A DNA stretch of 64,000 nucleotides from the NCBI RefSeq assembly GCF_008831285.2, contig NC_045140.1:5435528-5499527 (forward strand), given 5' to 3'. The notes beneath the pieces are model-generated. The model was not told the origin of the DNA, did no database searches, and worked only from the letters and a program-made list of their open reading frames with translations. The first letter of the stretch is position 1, and every line of letters begins with the position of its first letter. The stretch is from Nymphaea colorata (lineage: Eukaryota > Streptophyta > Magnoliopsida > Nymphaeales > Nymphaeaceae). The position numbers and the translations under genes are program-made. Below are positions 23,094 to 36,700 of the stretch, piece by piece.

Positions 23094-25483
23094 TCAGCAG
23101 CTATCCTCAATGTGGGATGATGAGATAGACTTAAGATGGTCTAGGAATTCCTCTGGTTCGTTTTCCTCTTCGACTATCTGTTCATGCAGAAACAGTTACA
23201 AGGCATGAGGAGGCAACCAAAACCAGAAAAGGAGAAAGAGAAAAAATGAGCTTCAGTGATGCCAGTAAGATGAGCAAGATTCCCATGGACATTCATCTAG
23301 GCACTCAAAAGCTTGTTCTTAAAAAGGAGATTCCAGTTTAAATTTCATCATGCTGATGCTCCATGAAGGATTCTGTTTTAAACTAAGGGGGAAAAAACTT
23401 AAACGATTTACAATCAGAGATGGTACAGGCAAGTTTCATGCATCTTCTTGGATATACAGAGAACAGCCAAAAGGTTAATAAGATATTAGTGGCCATGATA
23501 CAAGACAAGTATATGGTTTTCTGTTTCTTGCATCTAAAAAGGCCTGTTATTTTACATAGATTAAAACCTTTGCAGTTTATGAACTACTATTTGACAGACA
23601 GACGTCCTATTTGTATCCATGGTTTAGGGAGAATGAAGTAAGAAAGTTCTTGTAGATCATAATCAGACCAATACTGCACAAATCCTCTACTAGGTCAGAG
23701 CCATCAGATTGAGTCCTGAAAATTATTTAATAACGGCTTCATGTACAACAGATGATTAGAAAAACTTCAATTGAACACCAGCAAATAAGCAGAGAATCCG
23801 TGAGACACCACAGGACCTGTGTTACTTCAAGATAAAATGACTGCTATCCAAGGAATCTTGGTAACACAAAAAGTTCAGCAACAAATTTAAAGTGCCTTCA
23901 AAACAAAACACAAACAAAATCATCAACATTTGCATCAATGAACCTTAAGAACATAAGCTTTCTTCTCCACTTTTAATCTAAAATATATGAAAAAACTCAA
24001 CAATGAGAAAACAAAAGCACAAAAAAGAATGACGCCTTCAGTTTTAATAAAAGGTTTACTTTGACCAGAGAAAAGACGAACTCTAACCTGTGCGTAAACT
24101 AAACAATATGACTCCTAGTTAACAATTGAGTTTTCCCAATAATTTGGTTAGACATCCTCCTCACAGAGAAATTTCCCTGAAGTTTGAAAATCTCAAGCCT
24201 TTCAATACCATATGTCTAGCCAATGCTGTCAAACAAGGGTCCTTCAATCTTCAAATCAGAACGAACAATTGGAATAAAAAGAGGCATCAGTAGCAGGGAA
24301 ATTCAAGAAACTACTGTGAGCTGTGAATTTCAGGCTAGGTATAATATTCAGTGCTTCTACAGTTCTGAAAAAAGAATAAAGGGCTAGTGTAGAGCCTATG
24401 AAATTTCTGGCTCGCTAGCCTTATGAAGTTTCTGGCTATGGATAACATTCAAACATTTACAGTTACAACAAAGACTAAAGAACTAGCTTGGTTTTACTAG
24501 AGCATTGTCGATGTTTGGGTCGACCACTGAAATCAGTGGTCAAGTATTACAAGCCCCCATGTGGCTCTGTGGGGGGTCTATTCGTCTTTCTGAAAAAGAG
24601 ATTTTGTTCACCTTTCTACAATTGTCCCTGTAAAAGGGGAAAGGGGTGGGGGGTGGGGCAGGAGGGTTCACTTGATTATTGCCTGGGGTATTTCGTCATT
24701 TTGGCATCCAAGCATTGAGTTCCCTGCTGGGGTACTGAGAATTAAATATGATTCCTTGGCTTTACAACCCTAAGTTTCTCATTTAAATCCAATTCGACAA
24801 AAAGCAGTTATGATGAAAACACATACCATTGGCCAGGAAAATCAAGAGACCTTTTAGACATATCCACTTCATATTGATAGCTAAAATACGTACCACACCC
24901 TTATTGGACAAGAGGCAGCAATAAAATTATTGGCATCTAAAGGCCTAAAATCAAAGATGAGCAACTAAGCCCCTACAAGTTAGAACACCATAGTTGATTC
25001 GGCTCCTGTAATTGTACACCAATCTTGCAACTAACCTAAGACAAATAAATGTTCAATCTAATTGAATATGGTAAGTATACACATTACACACCCTAGAAGT
25101 CCATGTTGAGAAAATGACCAGGAAAGACTTGTGTCAATCAAGGGAATCATAAATTCATAATCTTTGTTGATAGGTGAAAGACAAGAAAAACTGAACAAAT
25201 CAGGAGTCTATCGATTCCATAAACTGAGATCCAATAGTCCAGACTTGGTTTTATGTTAAAACATACCCTGTAAACATATTAATTTAAGGAGGCATTCCAA
25301 AAACTCAATGGGCACCAGAGAAAGTGAGGATGTAAATCGGTTCAATTGAGTTTGGCATAGTCAGAAAAACTAAAATCTCAAATACATGGGAGATTCAGAT
25401 TTAGTTCAATTGTACAGCCAAAGAAACTGAAATTCTAATACCATATCCTAATCTTTAGAACCCTCAGCAGGGAAGGGGAAGGG

Positions 25484-25514
<31 letters not shown>

Positions 25515-28500
25515 CATCACAAATACATGATAATTTATGGTATAAACTATAAAGGGCATTAGTGGACTGTGGGAACTGATAGACAGGGGGTGGACTAGGG
25601 TAGTAGCAACATCATCATTCTTGAAAATAATAAAGAAAGGAAGAAAAAATAAATTAATGATTAAATGCAAGCTATTATAACTGGAAGCACACCATCATAA
25701 GTTCATAACCATACACCTCTATGAAAGAACTGAACAGACACACTGATGAAAAGCAAATAAAAGAGTAACGAAAAGGAACCTTAACTCCTGATTTAGGAAT
25801 GAAGATTATCACTACCTGTTGTCTCCAAAGTAAACATAAGGGAAACAGCTGCAAAAGAGATCTTATTTTATTTGTCATGCCCTTGAAATGATGCAAATTA
25901 TTCATCCTAGTTACCCTCTTCTCCATTAACCGTCATTATGTTTGATTCAGAAGCCAGGGTTACGGGCAGACCCAAAAATCCATGAGAAGAGATGCATCTA
26001 TGGTGACAATCTTTTGAACTGAAGAGCCTTTGTTAGTACCATAAACCCTTCTATAAATACTCACTATACCTTTTTCCCCTTTCAGTCGGTAGAAAAGGTA
26101 TGCACATCTGTTAGTTCCCATTCAAAATTATGTTAGTCGAATTAACCATCACATTTAGATCTGGAAGGGCGAGAACAAGTTACTTTTTGTAACAGAATCT
26201 GACTAATTGGAGTCAGATTTAGGTAGATGCAGTTGACATTTCTGTAGGTAATAAAGAGTTAGGTGTGTTTATCGCCAAAATCATAAACCAAGCATGTGAA
26301 AGGGGTCCACCTCACCTCTCACCCTTTCATGGCTAAATGCTTCCTTCAGTGCCTCTGATTAATCAACCTGCCAAAAACAAATTGAGGTATACTAACCTCT
26401 AGTGCACAAGAAAATATTATTGGCTTGGCTTACCTTCAAGAATTAGACTGCTTTTACTACTGGGCATGCTGGCCAAGAAACACCCTTGTGCCTTTTTGCA
26501 GTTACCAGCATGCACCTTACTTCCAGCATTTCACCCCAAAACTTTCACTTCTCAATGACCTAAACATCAGTCTGGAATCTCAAGCATGAATTTTGTGATA
26601 TCTGAGATCATAAACCACAATCCCAGTTAATTGATAAGTAACCTGCCCTCTACGTCATTGTATTGATTTGTTACATAACTTATTCAAGTTATTTCATTTC
26701 TGGAGTGCTTTGCATTAGGCCAGCAGAATTTAGTTCTGATTTTCAAAATGAATCTTCGTGAGGTTTTGGCGATGAAAAGGAGACCATTAAACACAATGAG
26801 ATCATTTTAACCTACGGAAGAGATTATAACTTTCATGCTGTAGAACGGTATTTCCAAATAACCTGACTTTATAGAAGGCCAACGACTTAGTACATACTTG
26901 CTCTTCATGCTATCCTAATAATACTGGTTGGAGTGCACACAACAAATGCATAATGGTAGAAATAAAAAAAAAATAGCACCGACAACCATTCCAAATGTGC
27001 AAATCTCTAGAACAAACCAAAATCAAAATCAAAAGGCCACCAATTGCACAAACTATAAGATAGTGCTGATGAACGGAAAGGTTGCAAAAACTAATGTTAC
27101 CTGTAAATGGATGAGACTTGGCAGTTCCATTTGCTTGAGAAGTTCACTACTAAATCTCTCCCAGTCGAACTCTTTAGGACTTGTGTTATCATTGTTGTTC
27201 ATTTTACGAAACCTATCAAGCTCAGTATTTTTGCCAACCCAGACATATAAAACCTTAATATGCTCCTCTCCTAAGGCTGGCACTGGCGAAAGAAAAACTG
27301 AATTGGAGTCTGGAATGCAAGTTCCATGCACCTCAGCTCTTCGCAGATCAGGCCACCGGAATATGGATGATTTAGAGTCATTAGATGTCAGTTTTTTCGG
27401 GAGACCAGAAACTTGAGAGTCTTGGCGTTCAAGTAATGCATCAGTCATATTAGAACTTCTAGAATAAGTACTACCATCTAAAGTACTCAATTTCAGATGA
27501 AAGTCTCTCGCGAGCAAGCTGTCATTGCAACTCTCAAGCATAACATTAACTTCCGTTACACTGCCCATTTCTGTGGCATCCAATGGATGGTCCTTTTTGC
27601 TTGAGCTCTCCGGACCTTCAGATATAAGCATGCTGTCACTGCTTCCACTTAATTTCTTTTCATCTGAAACTGGTAGAGAAATGGACCGTGACCTCATTAA
27701 AGAAATATGGGGATGATGATGAACCAATGAGGGCAACTTCAAAGATGGTGACATACTTCCTCTGCGCTCGGCTAGAGATAGAGGTTGTCCTTCATTTGGG
27801 CCAGGAACCGCTTTTGGTGCAGGCTCCAAGCGGTTTATAAATGGAAATGGCTTATCAAATGGTGCAGTTGGAGATGGTGATCTAGAAGACATGAACGTGA
27901 AATCAGACCACGTGGATGCAACAGGAGAAGGCGTGGATGAACTGCCAAAGTCTGATATGGACGGTGAAAATGATGGTGAAGGTGAAGGTGACAAAGTGCT
28001 GGAATTCAAGCTAGTATTTGAATCAGAAAAGACTGATGCAGGTGACAATGTAGGAGAAGGCAGAACCCAAGAAGGATCAGATGCATCAACAGCAAAACTA
28101 TCCTGGCATGAATCCGAATCTCTAACCAGTGGACTCTCAGCAGGAGGGGCATCACTATCCTTCATCCTGGATGTAAGTACCAGATCTTTCCCACTGCCAT
28201 TGCTGAACTTCTGCCGAAGTGCACTCCATCCATTTTCCCTTTCAGGAAGTTTAGTATCAGATCCAACCGGTGGAACAACACCACCTGAAAGCGCCTTCTG
28301 AAAGATCTCGTAGTCGACATCATATGCTTGAACCTTCTTGTTACCGGTCCCAAGCTTAATTGCTAGAGCCACCTGATCCTTTGCAGTTCTCTTAGACTCA
28401 ACTGCATCACCTGCACGTCCTTCCTTTTTTGTACTATCAGTATCATCAACGGATAGAGGAGCACTGCATAAGGCATCCCAGAATTCTTGCATCTCTCGAC

Positions 28501-29671
28501 CTTCTTCCACCATAACCACCGAACCTTGAGCTCGCTCATAACGAACGACTTGACATGCTACCGCTTTGGCATCCTTCGCCATTACAGGATGGCATTCTTT
28601 TCCAATCCACACATAAATTGCAGAAGGAACATGAACAACAAATGCCCCTCTGGAGTCCAGGGCTAGGGCACCAGGCCGATTCAAAGACTTGGGCACCAGA
28701 TGAAGTGGATCGTAGGGTGAGTGAGGAGCCATTCTGTACATTCTGAGCACTGAGCTCGGACTAAGTGGGGCAGCATGCACTCTCTTCTGGCATTGCAGCA
28801 ACTGGCAAGTGAATCCGACGTTTGGATTCGCCGTCGGCCGGGCAGATTTCACATACTCAAATGCTTCATCAAAGCTCCGCCCGTCTTTCCACATGAGGTA
28901 GGCAATCACCAGCGAGGTCGAACGCGAAACTCCCTGGCAGCAATGGACTAGAACTCTTCCACCCTGCTGCTTTACGTCTTCGAAATAATCAAAGACATCA
29001 TAGAGGATGCTGGTGATATCCTCGGAAGGACTATCCTGCAACCACAGAGTCTTGTAGACGAGATCCTTCTTGAAATACTCTGGGCAGACGAATCCAACGC
29101 AGTTCAGAACGTGGGTGATGCCATTCTGCCTCAGAATTTCCCTATTTTTGGCAACGGCGTCGCTGCCCAAGTAGATATGCTCCGCGATCCGACTGCACTC
29201 CTTGTCAAAGAAGGCGATCTTGTCCTTCTTAAGCAGAAACTCTTTCTTCCCTGAGCCAAGGCCACCAGAATTAAGGTCGATATTCAGGCCAGCCATGTTA
29301 TAGGACCGAAGACTCGCGCCAGGCGTCGGCGGATGAGGCCACTCGCCTAAATCGTCGGACCCCGCCTTCGGCCATTCGTCCACACTCCTGCGGGAGATGG
29401 AAAGTGGTTGCAGAGGGGGCAGCGCAGACCTCGCCTTGGAGCTGTGCTGGGAGCGAGGGGTAAGTGGAGCAGGGAGCCCGCTGGAGAAGGGAGACTTGCC
29501 CATCTCGCCGGCGAAAGCAGAATTCGATGGCAAACCTTCACCGTCGCCAGTAGCAGAGCTGGAAGACGGAGAGCGCGAAGACCATGAAACTGATCTCCAG
29601 AAAGTTTTCCTCTGAGGAACGGAGGAAGAACCTTCCCTCCGGGAGCTCGCCTCTGCATCTCCCTCGATCAT
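23094..29671 (-). CDS. MKP1: MAP kinase phosphatase 1-type dual-specificity phosphatase with gelsolin domain
   Basis: Plant MKP1 dephosphorylates stress-activated MAP kinases (MPK3/MPK6 in Arabidopsis). Exon 1 runs 29671-27101 and encodes 857 residues. The terminal exon 23177-23094 encodes IVEEENEPEEFLDHLKSISS and ends at TGA, giving 884 residues in total. The N-terminus has the MKP1 box KTFWRSVSWSSRS, then RSVDEWPKAGSDDLGEWPHP. The phosphatase domain (about residues 160-300) contains LVHCCQGVSRSTSLVIAYLM, an HCX5R signature with catalytic Cys at about residue 244. A gelsolin-like domain follows (PYDPLHLVPKSL, then AIYVWIGKE), then a long Ser/Pro-rich tail. The chosen ATG is the first in frame after a stop. 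The exon 1 donor is CAG|GTAACA at 27101/27100; ignoring it gives a false 15-residue tail. The Arabidopsis protein is about 100 residues shorter, mostly in the tail. Confidence 0.93.
23178..27100 (-). other. 3.9-kb terminal intron of MKP1
   Basis: AT-rich non-coding DNA between the two MKP1 exons (minus-strand donor GTAACATTAG, acceptor TGCATGAACAG). It contains a (GA)n run at 25486-25514. No nested gene or transposon was recognised. Confidence 0.8.
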
Positions 29672-29685
29672 TGCAACCGGACCAT
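29668..29685 (-). promoter_or_regulatory. Five-codon uORF overlapping the MKP1 start codon
   Basis: An upstream ATG at 29685 opens a frame encoding MVRLQ. Its TGA stop (29670-29668) overlaps the main ATG (29671-29669) as ATGA. It would force reinitiation or leaky scanning if included in the transcript. Presence in the mRNA is inferred, not shown. Confidence 0.6.
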
Positions 29686-29689
29686 TCAA

Positions 29690-30450
29690 CTGCTCTGTAT
29701 CAGGAAGCTTTCAAACTACCCATTAACGAATTGCGCAGCGCAAAACAAGAGCATGGTACCATCGAGGGATGGACGAAGAACAGGGAGCACGCATTTGCTC
29801 GACCTGAATCGGTCCTAGAGGCCCCAGAATTCAACACCAAGGTGAATCGAAATGGAGAAAACGCGCAGCTGTTGGAGAGCAACAAGTCCAACACGAAATC
29901 GTTGACTCTTTCCAAGCAAAAATTCAAAGACAGCAAACAAAGACAGGGACAAAGAAATAAAAAGAAAGAGTTGGGGAGCAAAAAAATCTGACCAAGTAAA
30001 CCCTACAGAAGAAGCCTGCAAGAGCACGAGAATCTGGGGTAATTAACATGCAGTTTTCAATGAAACAAATAGCCGAAATATGAGAAACTTTCCACCCTCG
30101 GAACAAGACCAATTCCCTTTCGCTAATGAAAGACAAAACAAAAGGCAAAGACAAGACTACCTCAGAGAAAGAGAGAGAGTTTGTGAACGAGGTGAAGATG
30201 GCCTAAGCAAGGAGAGAAACAGAGGATGGTGGGTGGAGAAGAGGGATGGGGAGTAGTATTGAGGACTATGCAACTGTGATTCGCCTCAGTTTCTCAGAAG
30301 GTAGGTAGAGAGAGAGTGAGAGAGACGGGTCAAGGCCGTCAACCGCACTGATGATGTGAGGATGACATGGGTTTCATGTGAACTCCCTTTAGTACTAATT
30401 TTTTCTCCAGCAAGCTCTTTCTTTTCCCTTTTGTGCTGTTAAAGACACAA
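29690..30450 (-). promoter_or_regulatory. MKP1 5' UTR and promoter region
   Basis: Upstream of MKP1 on the minus strand, CT-rich blocks (complement of GAGAGAGAG at 30167-30178 and 30307-30325) suggest a pyrimidine-rich leader, common in plants. No clear TATA box was assigned, and a leader intron is possible. Confidence 0.4.
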
Positions 30451-33100
30451 AGATACGATGAACTGGGCGAGGCTTCTCGCAGAAGATGAAGAAGAACGAG
30501 GAGGTCCCACTCCATCATTCCCCCCAGTTCCCAACCCAATCCATTACTCAGACCAGTATGTATGGACTAGCAGTAACGTGCAGCAGTATTATTCAATAGT
30601 CCATGAGAACTACATGTTTCCTTTTTCTCCAAGCACTGGCCCCATGCTGCGGCCTTATTTATGCCAAATTGCACATAGATTCTAAGAGGTTGGTATTCAT
30701 TATTAATTCAAAACCAAAAAGAAAAAAACGCAGCCATATGATGACGGATAAGGATTTCATTGGCAGTTTCTTTGATCATGTGAACAATAGAATTTCATAA
30801 GAGATGTGTTAGTTTTTTATCTGTGTCTGACTCCAAAAATTTTTTTGGCCGAGTCTACAAGGTTGAGACCCCCGGTGATCTGATCCTTTTAAGTGGGAAC
30901 GAGTCTATAAATGCTATTAACAAAAAAAAAACAGATGAGATCAATCATCTGTTCAGGTAAATCCTCTTAAAACACCATATCTTGCCTAGTTACCTGGACG
31001 GTGATCCGCTCAAGGTAGTTAAAACTTTATTAGGATAAGGAAGAGGAGGAGTGGGATGGTGTACCCCAAAAAGGTGGAAGCCCTCCTATGGAAGTCCTCC
31101 TTCTTCCTTCTTATCATTCAGGTCTAAAACTCCGAGTGAAGAACATGATACCTATCAATTAAGCATCACACATTCACTATTTGCAGATTAAAGAAGTAAA
31201 ACATATGAGAATCGAATTGATGATTGAACCTTTACTAGTCTGTCTCAGTTTGGCCAGCTACACTATGCCGCTTGAAACCCTCTACTAAAAAGAAACATAC
31301 ATATCTTAAATGATAGAATATAAATTTTTTAACTACACCTAAAGGTAGACTCGAGAGTCCAAAAAAGAAACGCCCAATAAGCGCCTTCTACCAGACCAAT
31401 TACGGTGCATGAAAAGAGAGAGAGAGTATCTCGATCACATCACATATTCCTTCAAATTTCAAAGTTGTGGGTGTATTAGATCTGAACTAGTGGATATGAA
31501 TTTACTTTTTCCATTAGTTGGCAGGTTGAGACTAAGCATGCATTTCTTCGCCAAGAATATGTCAATAGGGAACATTCCACGTTTTAAACTTTCTAACTCC
31601 AACCCGAGGGTCTTTATGTCAACCGCGGGTAGGTAGAGTTATTCGTGGGAATAGATATGGTAATTATTGTTATATTCGCTATTAATTTATTCTTTAAATT
31701 CATTTCAGCAAAGGAACGTCTAATTTAGCACAAGCTCAAGAACTATTTTTTTGAACGTTTTAGCTATGATTATTGTTGGTTGCTTACCATAGCAAGGCAA
31801 ACCAAAGCTACCATTAGGTATAATTTTACAAAAGCTGGTTAATTCAACGTATGATCTCCAATGCATCAATTATTTGTGTTGCAAAAAAAAAAGGCATACT
31901 GATACATAAGTTGAATTGAAAGTGTGGCGAGATCAGTACCTCATGACACCAAAAGTAGGTTATGTACCTTAAGGGAACGAGAAGTTGGGTGGTAGCTTCA
32001 GCTTTCTATTTGATGATAGAAAACCATGTTCTCCAAAAAGTTAATATAACTTTTAAGCGGCTAAAGAAAACACGGTCAAGTTTATTGTTTTTGCCCTTAC
32101 TGCACATAAAAGATGCAGTCAAATGAAAAAAAAAAAGGTATTGAAACTAAACATATTTTTTTCATGCCACCAAAAGTTGGGCGTGTATTTGTAAAATATC
32201 TCTCTCTTCGTATATATAATTTGGACACACACGCACGCAAAAGATGGATTCAATGCTTCTTAATAAACTGGCTGAGTGATGTGAATGTTGCACCTCTCTG
32301 ACCAAAGAACTCCACGCTTCTCAAGTTCTGGACTCAGGCTATCCCTTCTTTTATATATGACAAGCTTGACTTTCTGCATGTAACAACTTAATTTATTTGC
32401 CAGTAGCCATAGTTATTACATATAGGCGAACCATTTCTTTCTTGGAATGACGAAGGAAACTCACAACTTAATTCGTTTACAAGTAGACATAGATATTGCC
32501 ACTGTTGAATTTGGCCGTAGATATCTCATTTATGTACCTGTCTTGCTTATCATACCGGTTGGTCTGGCCTTAAGAGTTAAGACAGGAAAGACACAGTTAG
32601 AGTGTTAAAAAATCTGCATCTCCTTCAACTTAGGCCTTGCAGTGTACTTGACCATTAGGCCGTGGGTTCGTAAATCCTTACCTCGTTCTTTAAATGCAAA
32701 TGTTTAGTGCTATTAGTAAAAGCATTATTTTGTACATGGTTTGGGCATGAGCCTTACCGAGCAAGACCCGCTAAAGTTGAACTTGGATTTTGAATGGAAC
32801 AACAGACTTGTCGCTGATGTCAAGACCGTTTCAAAGGACGTCACCACTGACGCAAAAGCAGCGACATACCTCTCGTAACTAGAGCCAGTACTTGTATTTC
32901 TTTGATGTGCTGCTTGGATCGTTACTGTTTAGGCCTTAGGGAAGCATCTGGCTTTGCCTTTTTCTTGATTCCGCACCATCAGACGGACAAGAGCTAATTT
33001 TTAAAAGAGAAAATCAGAGATCGAAACGCCATCTCCCTCCGTCTCTCTTTCTTTCCCCCTTCCCACCCACTGTGAGTGAGCACCTTATCGACCGACCCTG
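30451..33100. other. Intergenic DNA, no gene seen
   Basis: AT-rich, with only short frames that have no recognisable domains or splice structure. No clear mobile element was recognised. Confidence 0.5.
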
Positions 33101-33328
33101 GAGTCCTGCAGCAATGCTTATAACTCATATGACTTCAGAAATCCAGAACTTTTGAAGCTCTTGGAACATTTGGCACCATGCAACTCTTAGGGCATCGGAT
33201 ATTCTAGAGCTCTGGAACTTTTGAAGCTCTTGAATTCGGGAACTCTTGGAACCCAGGAAATTTGGAATTTCAACAACTTTTAGAACTCTAGAACTGTGAC
33301 GCTTTTAAATTGCAGAAGCTTTGCCAAT

Positions 33329-33750
33329 ATAAGTGGATGACTTCTAGAACTCTCACGCACATAAGCGGATGTTTTACAGAATTTCTGGCAACGTAAGTGG
33401 ATGTTTTTCATATATTTTTTCCATGTAAGTGGATGTTTTCTTGAACTCTTGCCCATATAAACAGATGTTTTATAGAACTTTTGCCTATGTAAGTGGACCT
33501 TTTCCAGAACTTGCACCCACATAATGAATATTTTCCAAAACTTTTGCACACGTAAATGGATGTTTTCCTGAATTTTTGCCCACATAAGTGGATGTTTCCA
33601 GAAATTCTATGTAAGTAGATTTTTCCCAAACTTTTACTTGTGTAAGTATTTGATTTCCAGTACTCTCACCCCCCATAAGTGGATTCTTCTAGAACTTTTG
33701 CCCATATAAGTGGATGTTTTCAAGGACTCTTATCCACAGAAACTGATGTT
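33329..33750. repeat. 32-bp tandem repeat array, about 14 degenerate units
   Basis: The core TAAGTGGATGTTTTCCAGAA recurs with starts near 33331, 33363, 33395, 33427, 33459, 33491, 33523, 33554, 33585, 33613, 33644, 33677, 33708 and 33741. The spacing is 31-33 bp throughout, with one shorter step of 28. Units read roughly as the core followed by CTTTTGCCCATA. Flanks (33130-33300 and 33770-33910) are rich in variants of GAACTTTTGAAGCTCTTG. Open frames across the array on the minus strand are by-products of the repeat. Confidence 0.92.
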
Positions 33751-36700
33751 TTTCAGAAGTTTTGAACTCTCGCTTCGGCACATGGAACTCACATTTAGAA
33801 CTCATCCATTAGCATTTGGAGTTTCAGAGCTTTTAGAACTTTTAAAACTCCTGCTTTTGCGACTGAGCCTTTGAATTTTGAACTTTAAACTTTGAAGCTT
33901 TTGAACTTAAATTTGTCATTTGATGGCAAAAGCACCACATAACTTTTAGATTTTGGATCTTGAAATGAGAACATGTCATTGTGACTTTAACATTGTCTAA
34001 GAGAAGAACAATTTTCTAATTATTGTTGATGGCAATCGAAAGTGAAGGTGGTCTAAACAGAACTGTGATATAAGTTGTCATGAAGAGTTGAATGAAATTG
34101 AGAGAGTCAAAGTTGAGGAAATGTCCTTAACTTTGATAACCAAATGAGCATAGCGATCATGTAAGGATCCATCGAGGAAGAACAACCTAAACTGGTCCCA
34201 ATGAATAGGGCATGACAATGCAAAGTGAGGTTGAGAGATAAACTCGAGAAGAGCATAATTGTTCATTTGGGTCAGTACTCAAGAGTATTAGATATGCATA
34301 AAATTCGTCTTGCGTCTTCTTTATGCAGGTATGTGATGCTATGAACTTTTGTCTAGTCATACTATGGAAACCTTTTGAACATGAACAAGTAAATCTGAAA
34401 GGTATTCTATATCTGGCACCTTAAGGACAAGTAATCAGTGAGTTGTCGGTCCAAAGCTTGCTACTTAGGTTCAGTTGAAAGCCTGTGACATTGCGTATAA
34501 CAAAGCTATACACAACCACAAAAGTAATAGAACTTTGTGGCATCCTTTAGGATGTTGAGATATTTCCCTCAAAAGCAAACGTTGGCATGATAAAAAAAAA
34601 AGGAAAAAGAAAAAAAAGCCAAAGCAGCTAACGAAGAAAAGAAGAAAAAGGCAAAAGTTAAAAGAAAGATGGGCAAAGAAAGAGTGCTTACTTGATGAGC
34701 AAAGATTGTTTGGATCAAAGTTCCCTTTTCATGGACTACGAAGTCTCCTACAACTATGAAGCATCAAGTTAATGACTTCTCCTCCCCAAAGATTTTCCAT
34801 GAAATTGAGGATAACTCCTCTAATCTCGTCACAAGAATGAAGGAACATTCCTCTTAGATAGCTTGATAAAACAAATTAGGGAATGTTCTAACTCCTGAAT
34901 TATATGTAGAGCATAATGCTAAACTTGAAATATATAGAGCTTTGACATCAAAGTACAAATTTTTCATGGAACTTGTCCCCAACTTGGGGATCTTCCGTTT
35001 TTCAACATTGCATTGATAGTACAATTTGAAAAAAGGATACCTTACAACATTCAGCTAGTCTCAAACTTGGCAGACCTTCTTACTTTTTGAGCACTAAAAG
35101 CTTTGTCCATGTATTCCAAACATCATTTTTCAAAAATAGAAGCTATCACTTATGCTGGGGTATTTTTTATTTTCTTTGAAAAATTTGGTATATCTTTCTT
35201 TGCCACTAAGTTTGGCTTTCATTGGCTTAAAAACAAAGACAAAACAATGTAAACACCCTAAATTTTCAACAATGACCAAATTACCAATTCACCTATCACT
35301 ATGTCTTTGAAATGGTTTTCAAAGGTATTTCAAACTAGAAGTTTTAAAACCTGAACCAAGTCTCCACCTACCCCGTCTGGGTGCCAAATAACTAGAGTCT
35401 AGAGGATGTAGAGCCTACAAGGTTGCCGCTACCTTGCCAAATAAATTTTTAACCTTGAACTTCAAAAAATCCCGAAAACTCTAAAAATTACTTAAGACCA
35501 GCTCAATTAGGATAATTCTCACCCTTACAATTTAGCAAGCTTTCACTTAGCTTAAAACAACTCACTCTAACCCAAGACAATTCACTGAATCACTTGCTAA
35601 TTATTGCTCATCATGACATTGTGAAACCTGAACAAGTTCAAGCTAGGGTTACCTCAGCTCAACTTAACTTAAACATGAATTATTTTGAGTTACAAGATCC
35701 TAATTTCAGTTCTAGATTGAGATGTTGCATCACACTGTCACCCTTTCACCTATTTGGTAGGACCCAAGCTCAACAAGTACTAGTCATCTCCGACTTAGCT
35801 TGGATCATATTTTTTAGTGTTGGATCTAAGAATTCTTAGCTTAGTTCAAGCTCATTCTTCTCAGATATCGAGCCTAATTTTAATTTTATAAATTCACTAA
35901 GGGATGCCTAGTTCCTGACATCTCGTTTAGTGCACAACTCATCTTTCGAGCTCAATTCTTATCAATCCTAGCAACAATTGTCCAATTTCGTAAATGATAT
36001 TTGATCTACACTTCACTAGAGTACTTTTATGTTTAGATGGAGTAGGCATGTCTTAAATCTTGTTTTTCTAGATTGCCCTTCATGATCTTCATGTAATGAG
36101 CCATTTACCTACCAGCCAATTCAGAAAAATGTGTTTTGGAGAGGCAAATGGGATTGAAACATGGCATACTCCTAGACCTAGAGCGGATCATGATGATGTG
36201 TGGTTGGATTTCTCATAAGGTTCATAGAACCATGTCTTCATACCAAGGATAAAACTGTCTATTTTATTGCATGCATTGTTTTGCATAAACCAAGTTCTAT
36301 GTTGCATAAACCTAAGTATAGCTCATGCATGAACCTAGAGACTTATAACTAAACCCAAAAGATCCACACCTAGCTGAATCTAGGCTCAACCTAAAAGTAA
36401 ACCTGGTGTGGGCCAGCATGAACTAAGCTCAGTGGAGCTTGCATTTAGCCAAACCTAGACTGAACCTGAACTTGACGGAATCAGGATGACCACAAACTCA
36501 CTATATCTGAGCTCACCAAGACTAGATTGAGATTGGCTGGGGCATGCCATTTCCATATCTTCAATCCAGATCTCTATACCAAATCCCAAATTTATGATTT
36601 GCATCTTTCTATAGCTCTAAACTCAGATATCTGATCTAGATTAAATCTCATATCCAAGATCCACTGTCTAGAACTTTCTCTATGTCTTGATCAAGCTCTA

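Noticed and set aside
27053..27100. C-terminal extension of the MKP1 open frame
   Set aside because: Intron readthrough past a good GTAACA donor; the conserved C-terminus lies at 23094-23177.
33280..33676. Three overlapping minus-strand frames with repeated motifs
   Set aside because: A 32-bp repeat is not a multiple of three, so similar peptides appear in every frame; this is a DNA repeat, not a repeat protein.
33329..33750. CRISPR-like array
   Set aside because: Units are contiguous and degenerate with no unique spacers, and the context is a plant nuclear genome.
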